A stretch of 41,913 nucleotides of DNA from an uncultured Psychroserpens sp. (GTDB taxonomy: Bacteria > Bacteroidota > Bacteroidia > Flavobacteriales > Flavobacteriaceae): assembly GCF_947492715.1 (NCBI RefSeq), contig NZ_CANLNS010000012.1:1-41913 (forward strand), in the 5' to 3' direction. The position numbers and the translations under genes were made by a program. Below, piece by piece: positions 7,379-13,605 of this stretch (position 1 is the stretch's first letter; the number at the start of each line of letters is the position of its first letter). The notes below the pieces were generated by a model. That model was not told the origin of the DNA and ran no database searches. It saw only the letters and a list, made by a program, of their open reading frames with translations.

Positions 7379-9124
7379 CTAACCAGCGGCAGCTAATTGC
7401 ATAAGAGCAGTACAGCCTATAGCAGCTATAGTTCCTATAGCGTAACCAAAAACAGCGAGCAGAACACCTACAGTAGCTAATGATGGATGAAAAGCCGATG
7501 CTACAATAGGAGCAGATGCGGCACCTCCAACATTAGCCTGGCTTCCAACCGCTAAAAAGAAATATGGCGCTTTAATAAGTTTGGCAACTCCAATAAGTAA
7601 TATGGCATGAATAGACATCCAAACGGCACCAATAGCAATAAGTCCTAGGTTATCAAAAATAAGAGTTAAATCCATTTTCATACCAATGGTTGCAACCAAA
7701 ATATAAATGAATACACTACCAAATTTACTGGCACCTGCGCCTTCGTAATTTTTGGCTTTGGTAAACGATAATAGTATGGCAATCAAGGTAGCGATACTAA
7801 TCATCCAGAAAAACGAAGATCCTAAGAATGTGAATATATTTTTTGTGGTTTCGTTTTCAATACCGTTTACCATATTTTCAAAGAAAGGTGCTAAAAATCC
7901 AGAACATAGATGTGCAATACTAACCGTTCCAAACGCAATTGCACCAATAATCATTATATCTGTAAGTGATGGGTTTCGTTTTACTTTTTCTGAAAAAGTC
8001 GATACTTTTTCTTTCAGTTCTTCAATTGACGAGGTATCGGCTTTTAACCATTTATTGATACGATTTCGTTTTCCAATTCCTATTAATATTAGCGCCATCC
8101 ATACGTTGGCAATAACAATATCAACAAAGACCATTCCGCCGTATAATCGTTGATTATAACCATATATTTCTAACATAGCGGTTTGATTAGCACCACCACC
8201 AATCCAACTTCCCGCTAACGTAGATAAGCCTCTCCAAACGGCGTCTGGGCCAACACCTCCAACGGTTTCTGGTGATACGGCAGCAATTAATAAAATGGCA
8301 ATCGGACCACCTATAACAATACCAAGCGTACCCGTAAAGAACATCACTAAGGCTTTCCAACCTAAGTTGAAAACGGCTTTTAGATCGATACTTAGTGTCA
8401 TAAGTACAAGTGCTGCGGGCAATAAATAACGACTAGCCATGTAGTATAAACTTGAGCCATGCTCTACGATAGTTTTATCATCTGAAATGCTTTCCCACTC
8501 TGGAGCAATTAAACCTGTAGTTGTTAAAACGGCAGGTAACATATATGCTACAAATAACCCAGGAACAATTTTATAAAACTTAGACCAAAAATCTGATTTT
8601 ATAGATTCAGTTAGGAATACAAAGCCTAATGCTAACATTAGTAAACCAAATACAATAGTGTCTTTTGTAAAGAGTGGAGGTTTTATATACGCTGTTGATG
8701 TCTTATTAATCACATCAACGTCTATTTTTTGGCCATTTTTATAAAATTCAAGATTATTAATTTCTAAAATTGGCGTGTCAATAAAACTTTCATCTGGCCT
8801 TATAACAACCTGAATGAGGTATTCAGAATTTAAAGCAAATACATTTTCAGAATTAAATTTTACCAAGGCACTATAATTCGAAATCTCACTTACCAATCCT
8901 TTATTTTCATGACCAAGGATGTCTTTTATTTTAGCAATAGAATCTTTTGTGGTGACTACAAATGAAAATTCGTCAAAACTGAGGTTTTTTGCTGAAATGG
9001 GAATGGCAAAATCTTTAGTGCTATTTTCTTCGACGCTTTCTATGGTTAGCGTTTGTGCTTGTAATGTGCTTGAAAATAAGAGTAGTATTAAAAATAAAAT
9101 GCTGAAATTGGAAACTGCCTTCAT
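7379..9124 (-). CDS. DUF819 family multi-pass membrane protein with N-terminal extracytoplasmic domain
   Basis: The protein has 581 residues. A cleavable signal (STLQAQ) is followed by an extracytoplasmic beta-rich region at about 25-150, then about ten hydrophobic segments. The membrane part shows DUF819 hallmarks: glycine-rich loops LAGSWIGGGANQTAM and VGSQANVGGAASAPIVAS, and acidic residues within GPDAVWRG. DUF819 proteins resemble transporters with inverted repeats, but substrates are unknown. Members are usually around 400 residues, so the extra N-terminal domain of about 130 residues is notable. It is the upstream gene of a possible two-gene unit with the DUF4369 lipoprotein. Confidence 0.88.
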   Translation of the reverse strand: MKAVSNFSILFLILLLFSSTLQAQTLTIESVEENSTKDFAIPISAKNLSFDEFSFVVTTKDSIAKIKDILGHENKGLVSEISNYSALVKFNSENVFALNSEYLIQVVIRPDESFIDTPILEINNLEFYKNGQKIDVDVINKTSTAYIKPPLFTKDTIVFGLLMLALGFVFLTESIKSDFWSKFYKIVPGLFVAYMLPAVLTTTGLIAPEWESISDDKTIVEHGSSLYYMASRYLLPAALVLMTLSIDLKAVFNLGWKALVMFFTGTLGIVIGGPIAILLIAAVSPETVGGVGPDAVWRGLSTLAGSWIGGGANQTAMLEIYGYNQRLYGGMVFVDIVIANVWMALILIGIGKRNRINKWLKADTSSIEELKEKVSTFSEKVKRNPSLTDIMIIGAIAFGTVSIAHLCSGFLAPFFENMVNGIENETTKNIFTFLGSSFFWMISIATLIAILLSFTKAKNYEGAGASKFGSVFIYILVATIGMKMDLTLIFDNLGLIAIGAVWMSIHAILLIGVAKLIKAPYFFLAVGSQANVGGAASAPIVASAFHPSLATVGVLLAVFGYAIGTIAAIGCTALMQLAAAG

Positions 9125-9166
9125 ATAAAAAGTTTAGATATGCAAAATACCAAAATAAAAGCGCAT

Positions 9167-9196
9167 AAAAAAAGCGACACTGTTAAGTATCGCTTT
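9167..9196 (-). terminator. Terminator of the SPFH operon
   Basis: Read on the minus strand, AAAGCGATACT pairs with AGTGTCGCTTT around a four-base loop, with one internal mismatch, and runs into seven T residues. The stop codon of the Arc-type gene (9183-9185) lies inside the hairpin. Confidence 0.75.
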
Positions 9197-9362
9197 CGTT
9201 ATTTTTTTTTGGCTTGGGCGCTCTGTTTTTTTCTTTGAGGTATTGCATAAGCATCCACTCAATTTGCCCGTTGGTACTTCTGAATTCATCGGAAGCCCAT
9301 TTTTCGATAGCCTTGAGCATATCTTCATTAATTCGTAATGCAAATGCTTTCTTTTTTGACAT
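9183..9362 (-). CDS. Arc-type ribbon-helix-helix DNA-binding protein
   Basis: This 59-residue gene begins MSKKKAFALRINEDMLKAIE and ends NNESDT. The pattern is a short N-terminal beta-strand (KAFALRI) followed by two helices around the turn DEFRSTNGQI, with IEWMLMQYL as helix B. That is the Arc/MetJ ribbon-helix-helix fold, which binds DNA as a dimer with the strand in the major groove. The ATG follows the hydrolase stop by one base (TAAAATG). It is the last gene of the SPFH operon, and its stop lies inside the terminator hairpin. It could autoregulate the operon by binding the palindrome at 12086-12097; that is inference. Confidence 0.87.
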   Translation of the reverse strand: MSKKKAFALRINEDMLKAIEKWASDEFRSTNGQIEWMLMQYLKEKNRAPKPKKNNESDT

Positions 9363-9363
9363 T

Positions 9364-10314
9364 TTATTGTTTTATAAAATCTTCAATTGTTGTTACTAAT
9401 TCTTCAGACAAAGGCACGTTAGGTGTTGTATAAGAAACCATTTGTTCTGTATCTTCTGTTATAGTTTTAAGCGTATGATTCATGTTTTTGATAATAACTA
9501 ACTTGGAATTTGGGCTGGCTTTATGCAATACTTCTGCGTCTTCAACAAATACTTGTATGTCTTTATCGCCATTTAAAATCAATATAGGCATTTTTAATTT
9601 TTTAATTTCGTCTATAGGATTATACTTCATCCAAGATAAAATAAAAGGTTGAGCAGGTTTATTAAATAAAGCCATTAAGTTAGGGTCTACCTTTTCTATA
9701 AATCCTTTTTCTGATAATTCGTTGAAATGTGACTTTACTAAATTAGCAATAGAGTCTCCATTTTGTAATCTCACCTGCTTAACAAGGGCAACATCCAAGG
9801 GATGACCAGCTCCTGCTAAAGAAATGTATTTGCTTACGTGTGTCTGATCTGCTAACATGGCAACTAATGATCCTTGACTGTGACCAATAAGCGTTATAGA
9901 TGAGAAACGTTTGTCATCTTTAAAGCTATTGATGACTATGTTTACATCATCAACGTAATAATTGAACCGCGAGTCTTTAATTACTAATTCTAAATTTTCT
10001 GTTGTTGCAGATCGTTTGTCATACCTATAAAACGCAATATTTCGAACAGCTAAACTGTCACTAAGCTGCTTAATATAATTTGGATTGGCGCCAGCGCTAG
10101 CTTGATTACCATCTCTATCGACATTTCCAGAGCCATGAACGAAAATCACCAATGGTTGTTGGTTTAAGTTGCTGTTGTATGTTAACGTTCCTGGTAATTT
10201 AATAGTTCCGTTTTCTAGAAGAATATCCTCAGATATTAAACCTTGTTGAGAAAAACAAGCGTTAGTAACGCCTAAAACGAATACAACATATAAATATATT
10301 ATTCTTACAATCAT
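9364..10314 (-). CDS. Secreted alpha/beta hydrolase in the SPFH operon
   Basis: The protein has 316 residues. A signal peptide (about 1-22, ending CFSQ) predicts export. The fold is a serine alpha/beta hydrolase: oxyanion motif HGSG at 60-63 followed by DRDGN, nucleophile elbow GHSQG with S146, acid D252 in NGDKDIQV, and base H280 in KNMNHTL. The catalytic triad is complete. Its start overlaps the DUF1648 stop as ATGA, so the two are translationally coupled. A close paralogue lacking the serine lies at 12298-13227 and a more distant one at 25647-26552. The substrate is unknown; an acyl or peptidyl ester is possible. Confidence 0.9.
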   Translation of the reverse strand: MIVRIIYLYVVFVLGVTNACFSQQGLISEDILLENGTIKLPGTLTYNSNLNQQPLVIFVHGSGNVDRDGNQASAGANPNYIKQLSDSLAVRNIAFYRYDKRSATTENLELVIKDSRFNYYVDDVNIVINSFKDDKRFSSITLIGHSQGSLVAMLADQTHVSKYISLAGAGHPLDVALVKQVRLQNGDSIANLVKSHFNELSEKGFIEKVDPNLMALFNKPAQPFILSWMKYNPIDEIKKLKMPILILNGDKDIQVFVEDAEVLHKASPNSKLVIIKNMNHTLKTITEDTEQMVSYTTPNVPLSEELVTTIEDFIKQ

Positions 10315-10817
10315 GATTTATTTATTTTTCTACTATAAATTAAAATGAAAACTGGAAGCATAACGCTAATGCCAATTGTAACAGGGATAAACCACGACCC
10401 TAAATTACTAGGATTGCCTTTAGTAGACTGAATGGTGTGAAAAGCTATTACAGCAAAAATTAAAATGACAAATAAATTTGTAAAACGCAGTATTCTTGTA
10501 CTTAAACGATAGTTTTTTAAAGCATTGTCTTCTGTGATATTAACCATGTAATTATGAATGTGTGGAAACTTGTTTAAAATAGATAAACCCACAAACATGA
10601 TAAGACCAAAACTTGGTAAAAGCCATAAAAAAGATTTTTGACTATGCCCATCAACTTCTCCTTTTGCATTAAAATGAGAAGGAATAATATCTGGCAAATC
10701 TGAATATGACATAAATGTATAGATGAAAAGTAACAATAATATGGTAACTGTTATTAAATCTACAATCATGTCTAAAGTCTCATATGGGACTTTTATTCTT
10801 GGTCTATTCGTTTTCAT
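10311..10817 (-). CDS. DUF1648 domain membrane protein
   Basis: From the ATG at 10817 the protein has 168 residues beginning MKTNRPRIKVPYETLDM. Four hydrophobic segments are visible. The DUF1648 signature is SDLPDIIPSHFNAKGEVDGHSQKS in the first loop (motif IPxHFNxxGxxD), and the segments end with a basic tail SRKINKS. DUF1648 occurs in SdpI-like immunity proteins and other small membrane proteins. The longer reading frame from 10919 is rejected because it would cover the DUF4177 gene. The ATG follows the DUF4177 stop by one base (TAAAATG). Role within the operon is unknown; immunity to a membrane-active agent is one possibility from the SdpI link. Confidence 0.85.
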   Translation of the reverse strand: MKTNRPRIKVPYETLDMIVDLITVTILLLLFIYTFMSYSDLPDIIPSHFNAKGEVDGHSQKSFLWLLPSFGLIMFVGLSILNKFPHIHNYMVNITEDNALKNYRLSTRILRFTNLFVILIFAVIAFHTIQSTKGNPSNLGSWFIPVTIGISVMLPVFILIYSRKINKS

Positions 10818-10818
10818 T

Positions 10819-10977
10819 TTACCTGTTTTTATCACGTTCAAAAATAACGCTACCCCAACCTTGGGTAATAGTGTTGACGGTCCAACCTTCTCTTGAGTAT
10901 TGATTGAGTAAATCTTCAAAATGTTTAGTTCTATTTCTAAGACCTAATTTTGGTACAACTACTTTATATTCTTTCAT
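10819..10977 (-). CDS. DUF4177 domain small protein
   Basis: This 52-residue gene begins MKEYKVVVPKLGLRNRTKHF and ends VIFERDKNR. The pattern YKVVVP..., then EDLLNQYSREGWTVN, then VIFER is that of DUF4177, a small alpha/beta domain often encoded near membrane-protein genes. It has no signal or membrane segment, so it is probably cytosolic. It lies nine bases after the glycine-zipper gene and one base before the DUF1648 gene. The in-frame packing and family resemblance make a spurious ORF unlikely. Its function is not known. Confidence 0.87.
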   Translation of the reverse strand: MKEYKVVVPKLGLRNRTKHFEDLLNQYSREGWTVNTITQGWGSVIFERDKNR

Positions 10978-10986
10978 CTTTTTAGC

Positions 10987-11184
10987 TTATGATTGTTCGT
11001 TATTTTTTGATTGATTATCACCTTTAAATACGAGTAATGCTAATACGACACCAATACCTGTTCCTATGGCAGAACCATAAACAACACCCATGGCTATATC
11101 ACCAATAACGGCTCCTATTGTAGTGCCAATACTACTGCCTATGGCACTACCAATTGCAATACTGTATATTTGATTTTTATTCAT
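10987..11184 (-). CDS. Glycine-zipper membrane peptide
   Basis: The protein has 65 residues, almost all of it two hydrophobic segments. Glycine recurs exactly every fourth residue in two runs, G12-G16-G20-G24-G28 and G33-G37-G41-G45. That is the pattern of glycine-zipper helices which pack tightly or oligomerise in membranes. A short charged tail (KGDNQSKNNEQS) ends it. Its ATG follows the SPFH stop by one base (TAAAATG). A partner of the SPFH protein in a membrane assembly is an attractive inference but unproven. I cannot assign a named family. Confidence 0.8.
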   Translation of the reverse strand: MNKNQIYSIAIGSAIGSSIGTTIGAVIGDIAMGVVYGSAIGTGIGVVLALLVFKGDNQSKNNEQS

Positions 11185-11185
11185 T

Positions 11186-12046
11186 TTAGTGATTTAGTGT
11201 TCCCGTGTTTAATACTGGTGAAGCGTCTTTATCTCCACAAAGAATAACCATTAAATTGCTTACCATTGCAGCTTTACGTTCTTCGTCTAAATCTACAATT
11301 TGTTTTTTACCAAGTTCTTCTAAAGCCATTTCTACCATACTAACAGCACCTTCGACGATTTTATGTCTTGCTGCTACAATAGCTGTTGCCTGCTGACGTT
11401 TTAACATCGCGTTTGCTATTTCTTGAGCATAAGCCAGATAACCAATTCGAGCTTCTAAAACTTCAATTCCTGCAATAGCTAAACGTTCCTCAATCTCTTT
11501 TTCCAAGGCATTACTTACCTCATTTACACTAGAGCGTAATGTAATGTCTTCGTCATGGCCTTCATCTGCGAAATTATCATAAGGATACATACTTGCGAGT
11601 TTACGTACTGCAGCATCTGTTTGTACGCGAACAAAGTTTTCGTAGATGTCTACATCGAATGCAGCTTTATATGTATTATGTACACGCCATACAAGAATTG
11701 TACTTATCATTATAGGGTTTCCGAGTTTATCATTTACTTTTAAACGTTCACTGTCAAAATTTCTAGCACGTAAAGAAATTTTCTTTTTTGTATAAAAAGG
11801 GTTTACCCAATAAAATCCATTCTTTTTTACTGTGCCAATATATTTTCCAAATAACAATAGTACACGAGAACCATTAGGTTGTACCATAATAAATCCGGGT
11901 GCAATAATAATTGCTATTGGAAGTATTATTAAATACTCTGGGTTTTCTGTTGCAATGGCTGTAACTATTGATCCAAAGAATAATATAAGAAATACAAAAA
12001 GCATCAAGTAACCGTTTGCTGGGACTATTATTTTCTCTTCTTTCAT
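11186..12046 (-). CDS. SPFH (band 7 / stomatin-prohibitin) domain membrane protein
   Basis: The protein has 286 residues. Two hydrophobic segments at about 12-31 and 38-53 are followed by an SPFH domain at about 55-230 (VQPNGSRVLLLFGKYIGTV, SLRARNFDSERLKVNDK, VQTDAAVRKLASMYPYD). The end is an alpha-helical region rich in Ala/Glu (ANAMLKRQQATAIVAARHKI). SPFH proteins form large oligomeric rings and scaffold membrane microdomains or regulate proteases. It is the first gene of the operon, behind a consensus promoter. Five further genes follow at gaps of 1, 9 and 1 bases, a 4-base overlap, and 1 base. Confidence 0.92.
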   Translation of the reverse strand: MKEEKIIVPANGYLMLFVFLILFFGSIVTAIATENPEYLIILPIAIIIAPGFIMVQPNGSRVLLLFGKYIGTVKKNGFYWVNPFYTKKKISLRARNFDSERLKVNDKLGNPIMISTILVWRVHNTYKAAFDVDIYENFVRVQTDAAVRKLASMYPYDNFADEGHDEDITLRSSVNEVSNALEKEIEERLAIAGIEVLEARIGYLAYAQEIANAMLKRQQATAIVAARHKIVEGAVSMVEMALEELGKKQIVDLDEERKAAMVSNLMVILCGDKDASPVLNTGTLNH

Positions 12047-12085
12047 CTGATTAGGTTTTAATTAAATAATTCAATATGATATTAT

Positions 12086-12097
12086 TTTGATATCAAA
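12086..12097. promoter_or_regulatory. Palindrome TTTGATATCAAA over the SPFH promoter (possible operator)
   Basis: This perfect 12-base palindrome overlaps the last four bases of the minus-strand -7 box and the expected transcription start. A further CATCAAA half-site lies just beyond the -7 box. A repressor bound here would block the promoter. The Arc-type protein encoded at the operon's end is the obvious candidate, by inference only. Confidence 0.45.
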
Positions 12098-12125
12098 TGT
12101 ACATCAAATATTTTTAATCTACAAA
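12094..12125 (-). promoter_or_regulatory. SPFH operon promoter, TTTG-N20-TACATTTG
   Basis: On the minus strand a -33 TTTG (12125-12122) is followed after 20 bases by TACATTTG (12101-12094), an exact TAnnTTTG box. It predicts a start near 12088 and a leader of about 40 bases before the SPFH ATG at 12046. Confidence 0.75.
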
Positions 12126-12132
12126 TTGAGTT

Positions 12133-12148
12133 TGGCACGCCATTTGCT
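12133..12148 (+). promoter_or_regulatory. Sigma-54 promoter (TGGCACG-N4-TTGCT)
   Basis: The sequence TGGCACGCCATTTGCT fits the RpoN -24/-12 consensus TGGCACG-N4-TTGC[A/T] at every fixed position, with GG and GC exactly 12 bases apart. It is intergenic and points rightwards, where no plus-strand gene begins for 2 kb. The expected start is near 12159. Confidence 0.6.
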
Positions 12149-12158
12149 ATATGTAAAT

Positions 12159-12274
12159 TGTAAATGCTTATGAAGATGTTAGACAAGGAGTGATTACCTT
12201 ATATAACGGAGTAACATTTATCATTTGGTTGGTTAGTTAGTAAAAACGCATCTCAGACTTTGAGATGCGTTTTT
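12159..12274 (+). ncRNA. Candidate sigma-54-dependent small RNA (about 115 nt)
   Basis: The interval runs from the predicted sigma-54 start to an intrinsic terminator. It contains no ORF beyond an 8-codon one (ATG at 12165). It offers internal pairing, for example ATGTTA (12176-12181) with TAACAT (12212-12217), before the terminator hairpin. The terminator could instead serve only the minus-strand hydrolase gene that ends at 12298, so the RNA is a hypothesis. Confidence 0.35.
12242..12274. terminator. Strong bidirectional terminator
   Basis: A 14-bp perfect stem, AAAAACGCATCTCA with TGAGATGCGTTTTT, has the 5-base loop GACTT. On the minus strand it lies 23 bases after the stop of the degenerate hydrolase. 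On the plus strand it would end a transcript from the sigma-54 site. Confidence 0.92.
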
Positions 12275-12297
12275 AACATTTAGTATGTAAATGAATG

Positions 12298-13227
12298 TTA
12301 TTTTTTCAGTATAAAACTAGATACTATTGTTACGAGTTCTTCGGAAATTTTTCTAAAAGACTCATTGTAAGATTTGGAATTTTCAAGCTCATCACCTGGA
12401 ATAATAAATAACACATGATTCATGTTCTTTATAATTTCTATTTCAGATTTACCTGAAGATTGATTTAGAATTTTTGCCTCATCCACAGAAACTTGTAAAT
12501 CTTTAGTCCCGTTTATTATGAGAATAGGCATGTCCAGAGATTTAATAATATCTTGAGGATTGTATTGCATCCAGTTCATGATAAAAGGTTGAACATCTGC
12601 TCTAAAAATTGAGCTCAAGGCTTGTGGGTAATTCGTAGTTAATTGACCTTGTTTTAAACTTTCAAATGCCTTCTTAGTGTCTGCCTCTAACGAAGGATCC
12701 ATTGCAGTTATTTGCTCTGTAATTACTGCATCAATAGATTTACTCGCACCAGCAAGGGAAATAAAACCATCGGCTTTATCTTTAGCGGCCAACATACCAA
12801 CCAAACTGCCTTGTCCATGACCAATAACATAAACTTTAGAGTAGCTTTCTTGCGCTTTAAAATAATCGATAACAGCTGTTGCATCAGATACAAAATCATC
12901 AAAAGAAATATTAGGGTCTATTTTCTTTTTTAGAATTTGCTTTACAATGCGCTTATCATATCTAAAAGTAGCTATGCCTTTATTGGAAAGAGATTCTGCC
13001 AGTTTTTTTAACGAATTATTATTGGAGAAATTTTGATTTCCGTTTCTATCTGTAGGTCCGTAATCGGCAATAATAATAGCCAGTGTGGGTTTCTCAACAT
13101 CATTTGGGACTAATAAGGTACCATCAATTAGTTTATTTACTGCTACTTCTTGAGCCACAAACTTAGGTTTTTGAGCATAGAGCATACTGCCAAAACATAA
13201 GAAGAGAACAGCGATGTAATATTTCAT
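12298..13227 (-). CDS. Secreted alpha/beta hydrolase-fold protein lacking the nucleophile (likely pseudoenzyme)
   Basis: The protein has 309 residues, with a signal peptide ending SMLYAQ. It is clearly paralogous to the hydrolase at 9364-10314 along its length (DRNGNQN, FRYDKR, SLAGAS, QPFIMNWMQYNP, MPILIINGTKD, KNMNH). The nucleophile elbow reads GHGQG, with G138 in place of serine, and the oxyanion motif HGSG is replaced by ADYG. The acid D243 and base H271 remain. The frame is intact, so it is not a broken gene. Both catalytic changes together point to a binding or regulatory role rather than hydrolysis. It lies 251 bases upstream of the SPFH operon on the same strand, separated by a terminator. 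Confidence 0.9.
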   Translation of the reverse strand: MKYYIAVLFLCFGSMLYAQKPKFVAQEVAVNKLIDGTLLVPNDVEKPTLAIIIADYGPTDRNGNQNFSNNNSLKKLAESLSNKGIATFRYDKRIVKQILKKKIDPNISFDDFVSDATAVIDYFKAQESYSKVYVIGHGQGSLVGMLAAKDKADGFISLAGASKSIDAVITEQITAMDPSLEADTKKAFESLKQGQLTTNYPQALSSIFRADVQPFIMNWMQYNPQDIIKSLDMPILIINGTKDLQVSVDEAKILNQSSGKSEIEIIKNMNHVLFIIPGDELENSKSYNESFRKISEELVTIVSSFILKK

Positions 13228-13262
13228 AGTCGTTTTTTTTATGATATCAATTATAGATGTAC

Positions 13263-13270
13263 CAAAGTTA
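13263..13270 (-). promoter_or_regulatory. Candidate -7 box (TAACTTTG) for the degenerate hydrolase
   Basis: This is an exact TAnnTTTG match on the minus strand, 35 bases upstream of the ATG. The -33 region is poor (TTTTCG), so confidence is moderate. Confidence 0.45.
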
Positions 13271-13338
13271 ACTAAAAATCATAACGAAAATTATGTCTTT
13301 TTATGACACTAACTCTAAATTTTTTTAATTTTCAAGAC

Positions 13339-13403
13339 TGCATTTCATCGATGAAATGCAATATTTCATCTTGAAATGTTAAAGTTAAGTGTATTTCATC
13401 GAT
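13339..13403. repeat. Cluster of three ATTTCATC(GATGAAAT) palindromic motifs
   Basis: Copy one is a perfect 22-base palindrome, TGCATTTCATCGATGAAATGCA (13339-13360). Copy two is ATTTCATCTTGAAAT (13363-13377), an inverted repeat with a 3-base centre. Copy three is a half-site, ATTTCATCGAT (13393-13403). Spacings of 21 and 30 bases suit a multi-site regulator. The cluster lies in a 378-base gap with no gene, upstream of an orphan plus-strand terminator. Confidence 0.7.
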
Positions 13404-13441
13404 TAATTATGTATTTTAACTTATAAATTAGAATAGAGTTT

Positions 13442-13449
13442 TATATTTG
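13442..13449 (+). promoter_or_regulatory. Candidate -7 box (TATATTTG) of an orphan transcript
   Basis: This exact TAnnTTTG match lies 38 bases after the palindrome cluster. No TTG at the -33 position is obvious. It would start a transcript near 13455 that ends at the terminator at 13560-13587. Confidence 0.4.
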
Positions 13450-13454
13450 AAGTG

Positions 13455-13590
13455 TACTAAAATTTAGTTTTTAGTTCAATGGATTAATTAATTAATATTT
13501 GCATATGTGATGGCTTAGTGACCCTAAATCTACCACATATTTAAAAAGCAAATTAGGAGAACCAAGGTTGAGGGACCTTGGTTTTTTCTT
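13455..13590 (+). ncRNA. Candidate structured small RNA (about 135 nt)
   Basis: The gap between the degenerate hydrolase and alkB carries no ORF longer than a few codons, yet ends in a strong plus-strand terminator. ATATGTG (13503-13509) pairs with CACATAT (13534-13540), enclosing a smaller TTAG/CTAA hairpin. Promoter-like box, fold, terminator and upstream palindromes together suggest a regulated RNA. The 5' end is uncertain. Confidence 0.4.
13560..13587 (+). terminator. Orphan plus-strand terminator
   Basis: The stem AACCAAGGT/ACCTTGGTT with loop TGAGGG runs into TTTTTT. The minus-strand side has no T-run, so it does not serve the alkB gene ending at 13606. No plus-strand gene lies upstream, which implies an unannotated transcript. 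Confidence 0.85.
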
Positions 13591-13605
13591 TTTATATAAT
13601 TGATC

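Noticed and set aside
9134-9343. 69-residue minus-strand reading frame
   Set aside because: It overlaps the Arc-type gene in another frame, and the Arc-type frame shows a clear protein fold.
10818-10919. N-terminal extension of the DUF1648 gene
   Set aside because: It lies over the DUF4177 gene and adds residues with no family match.
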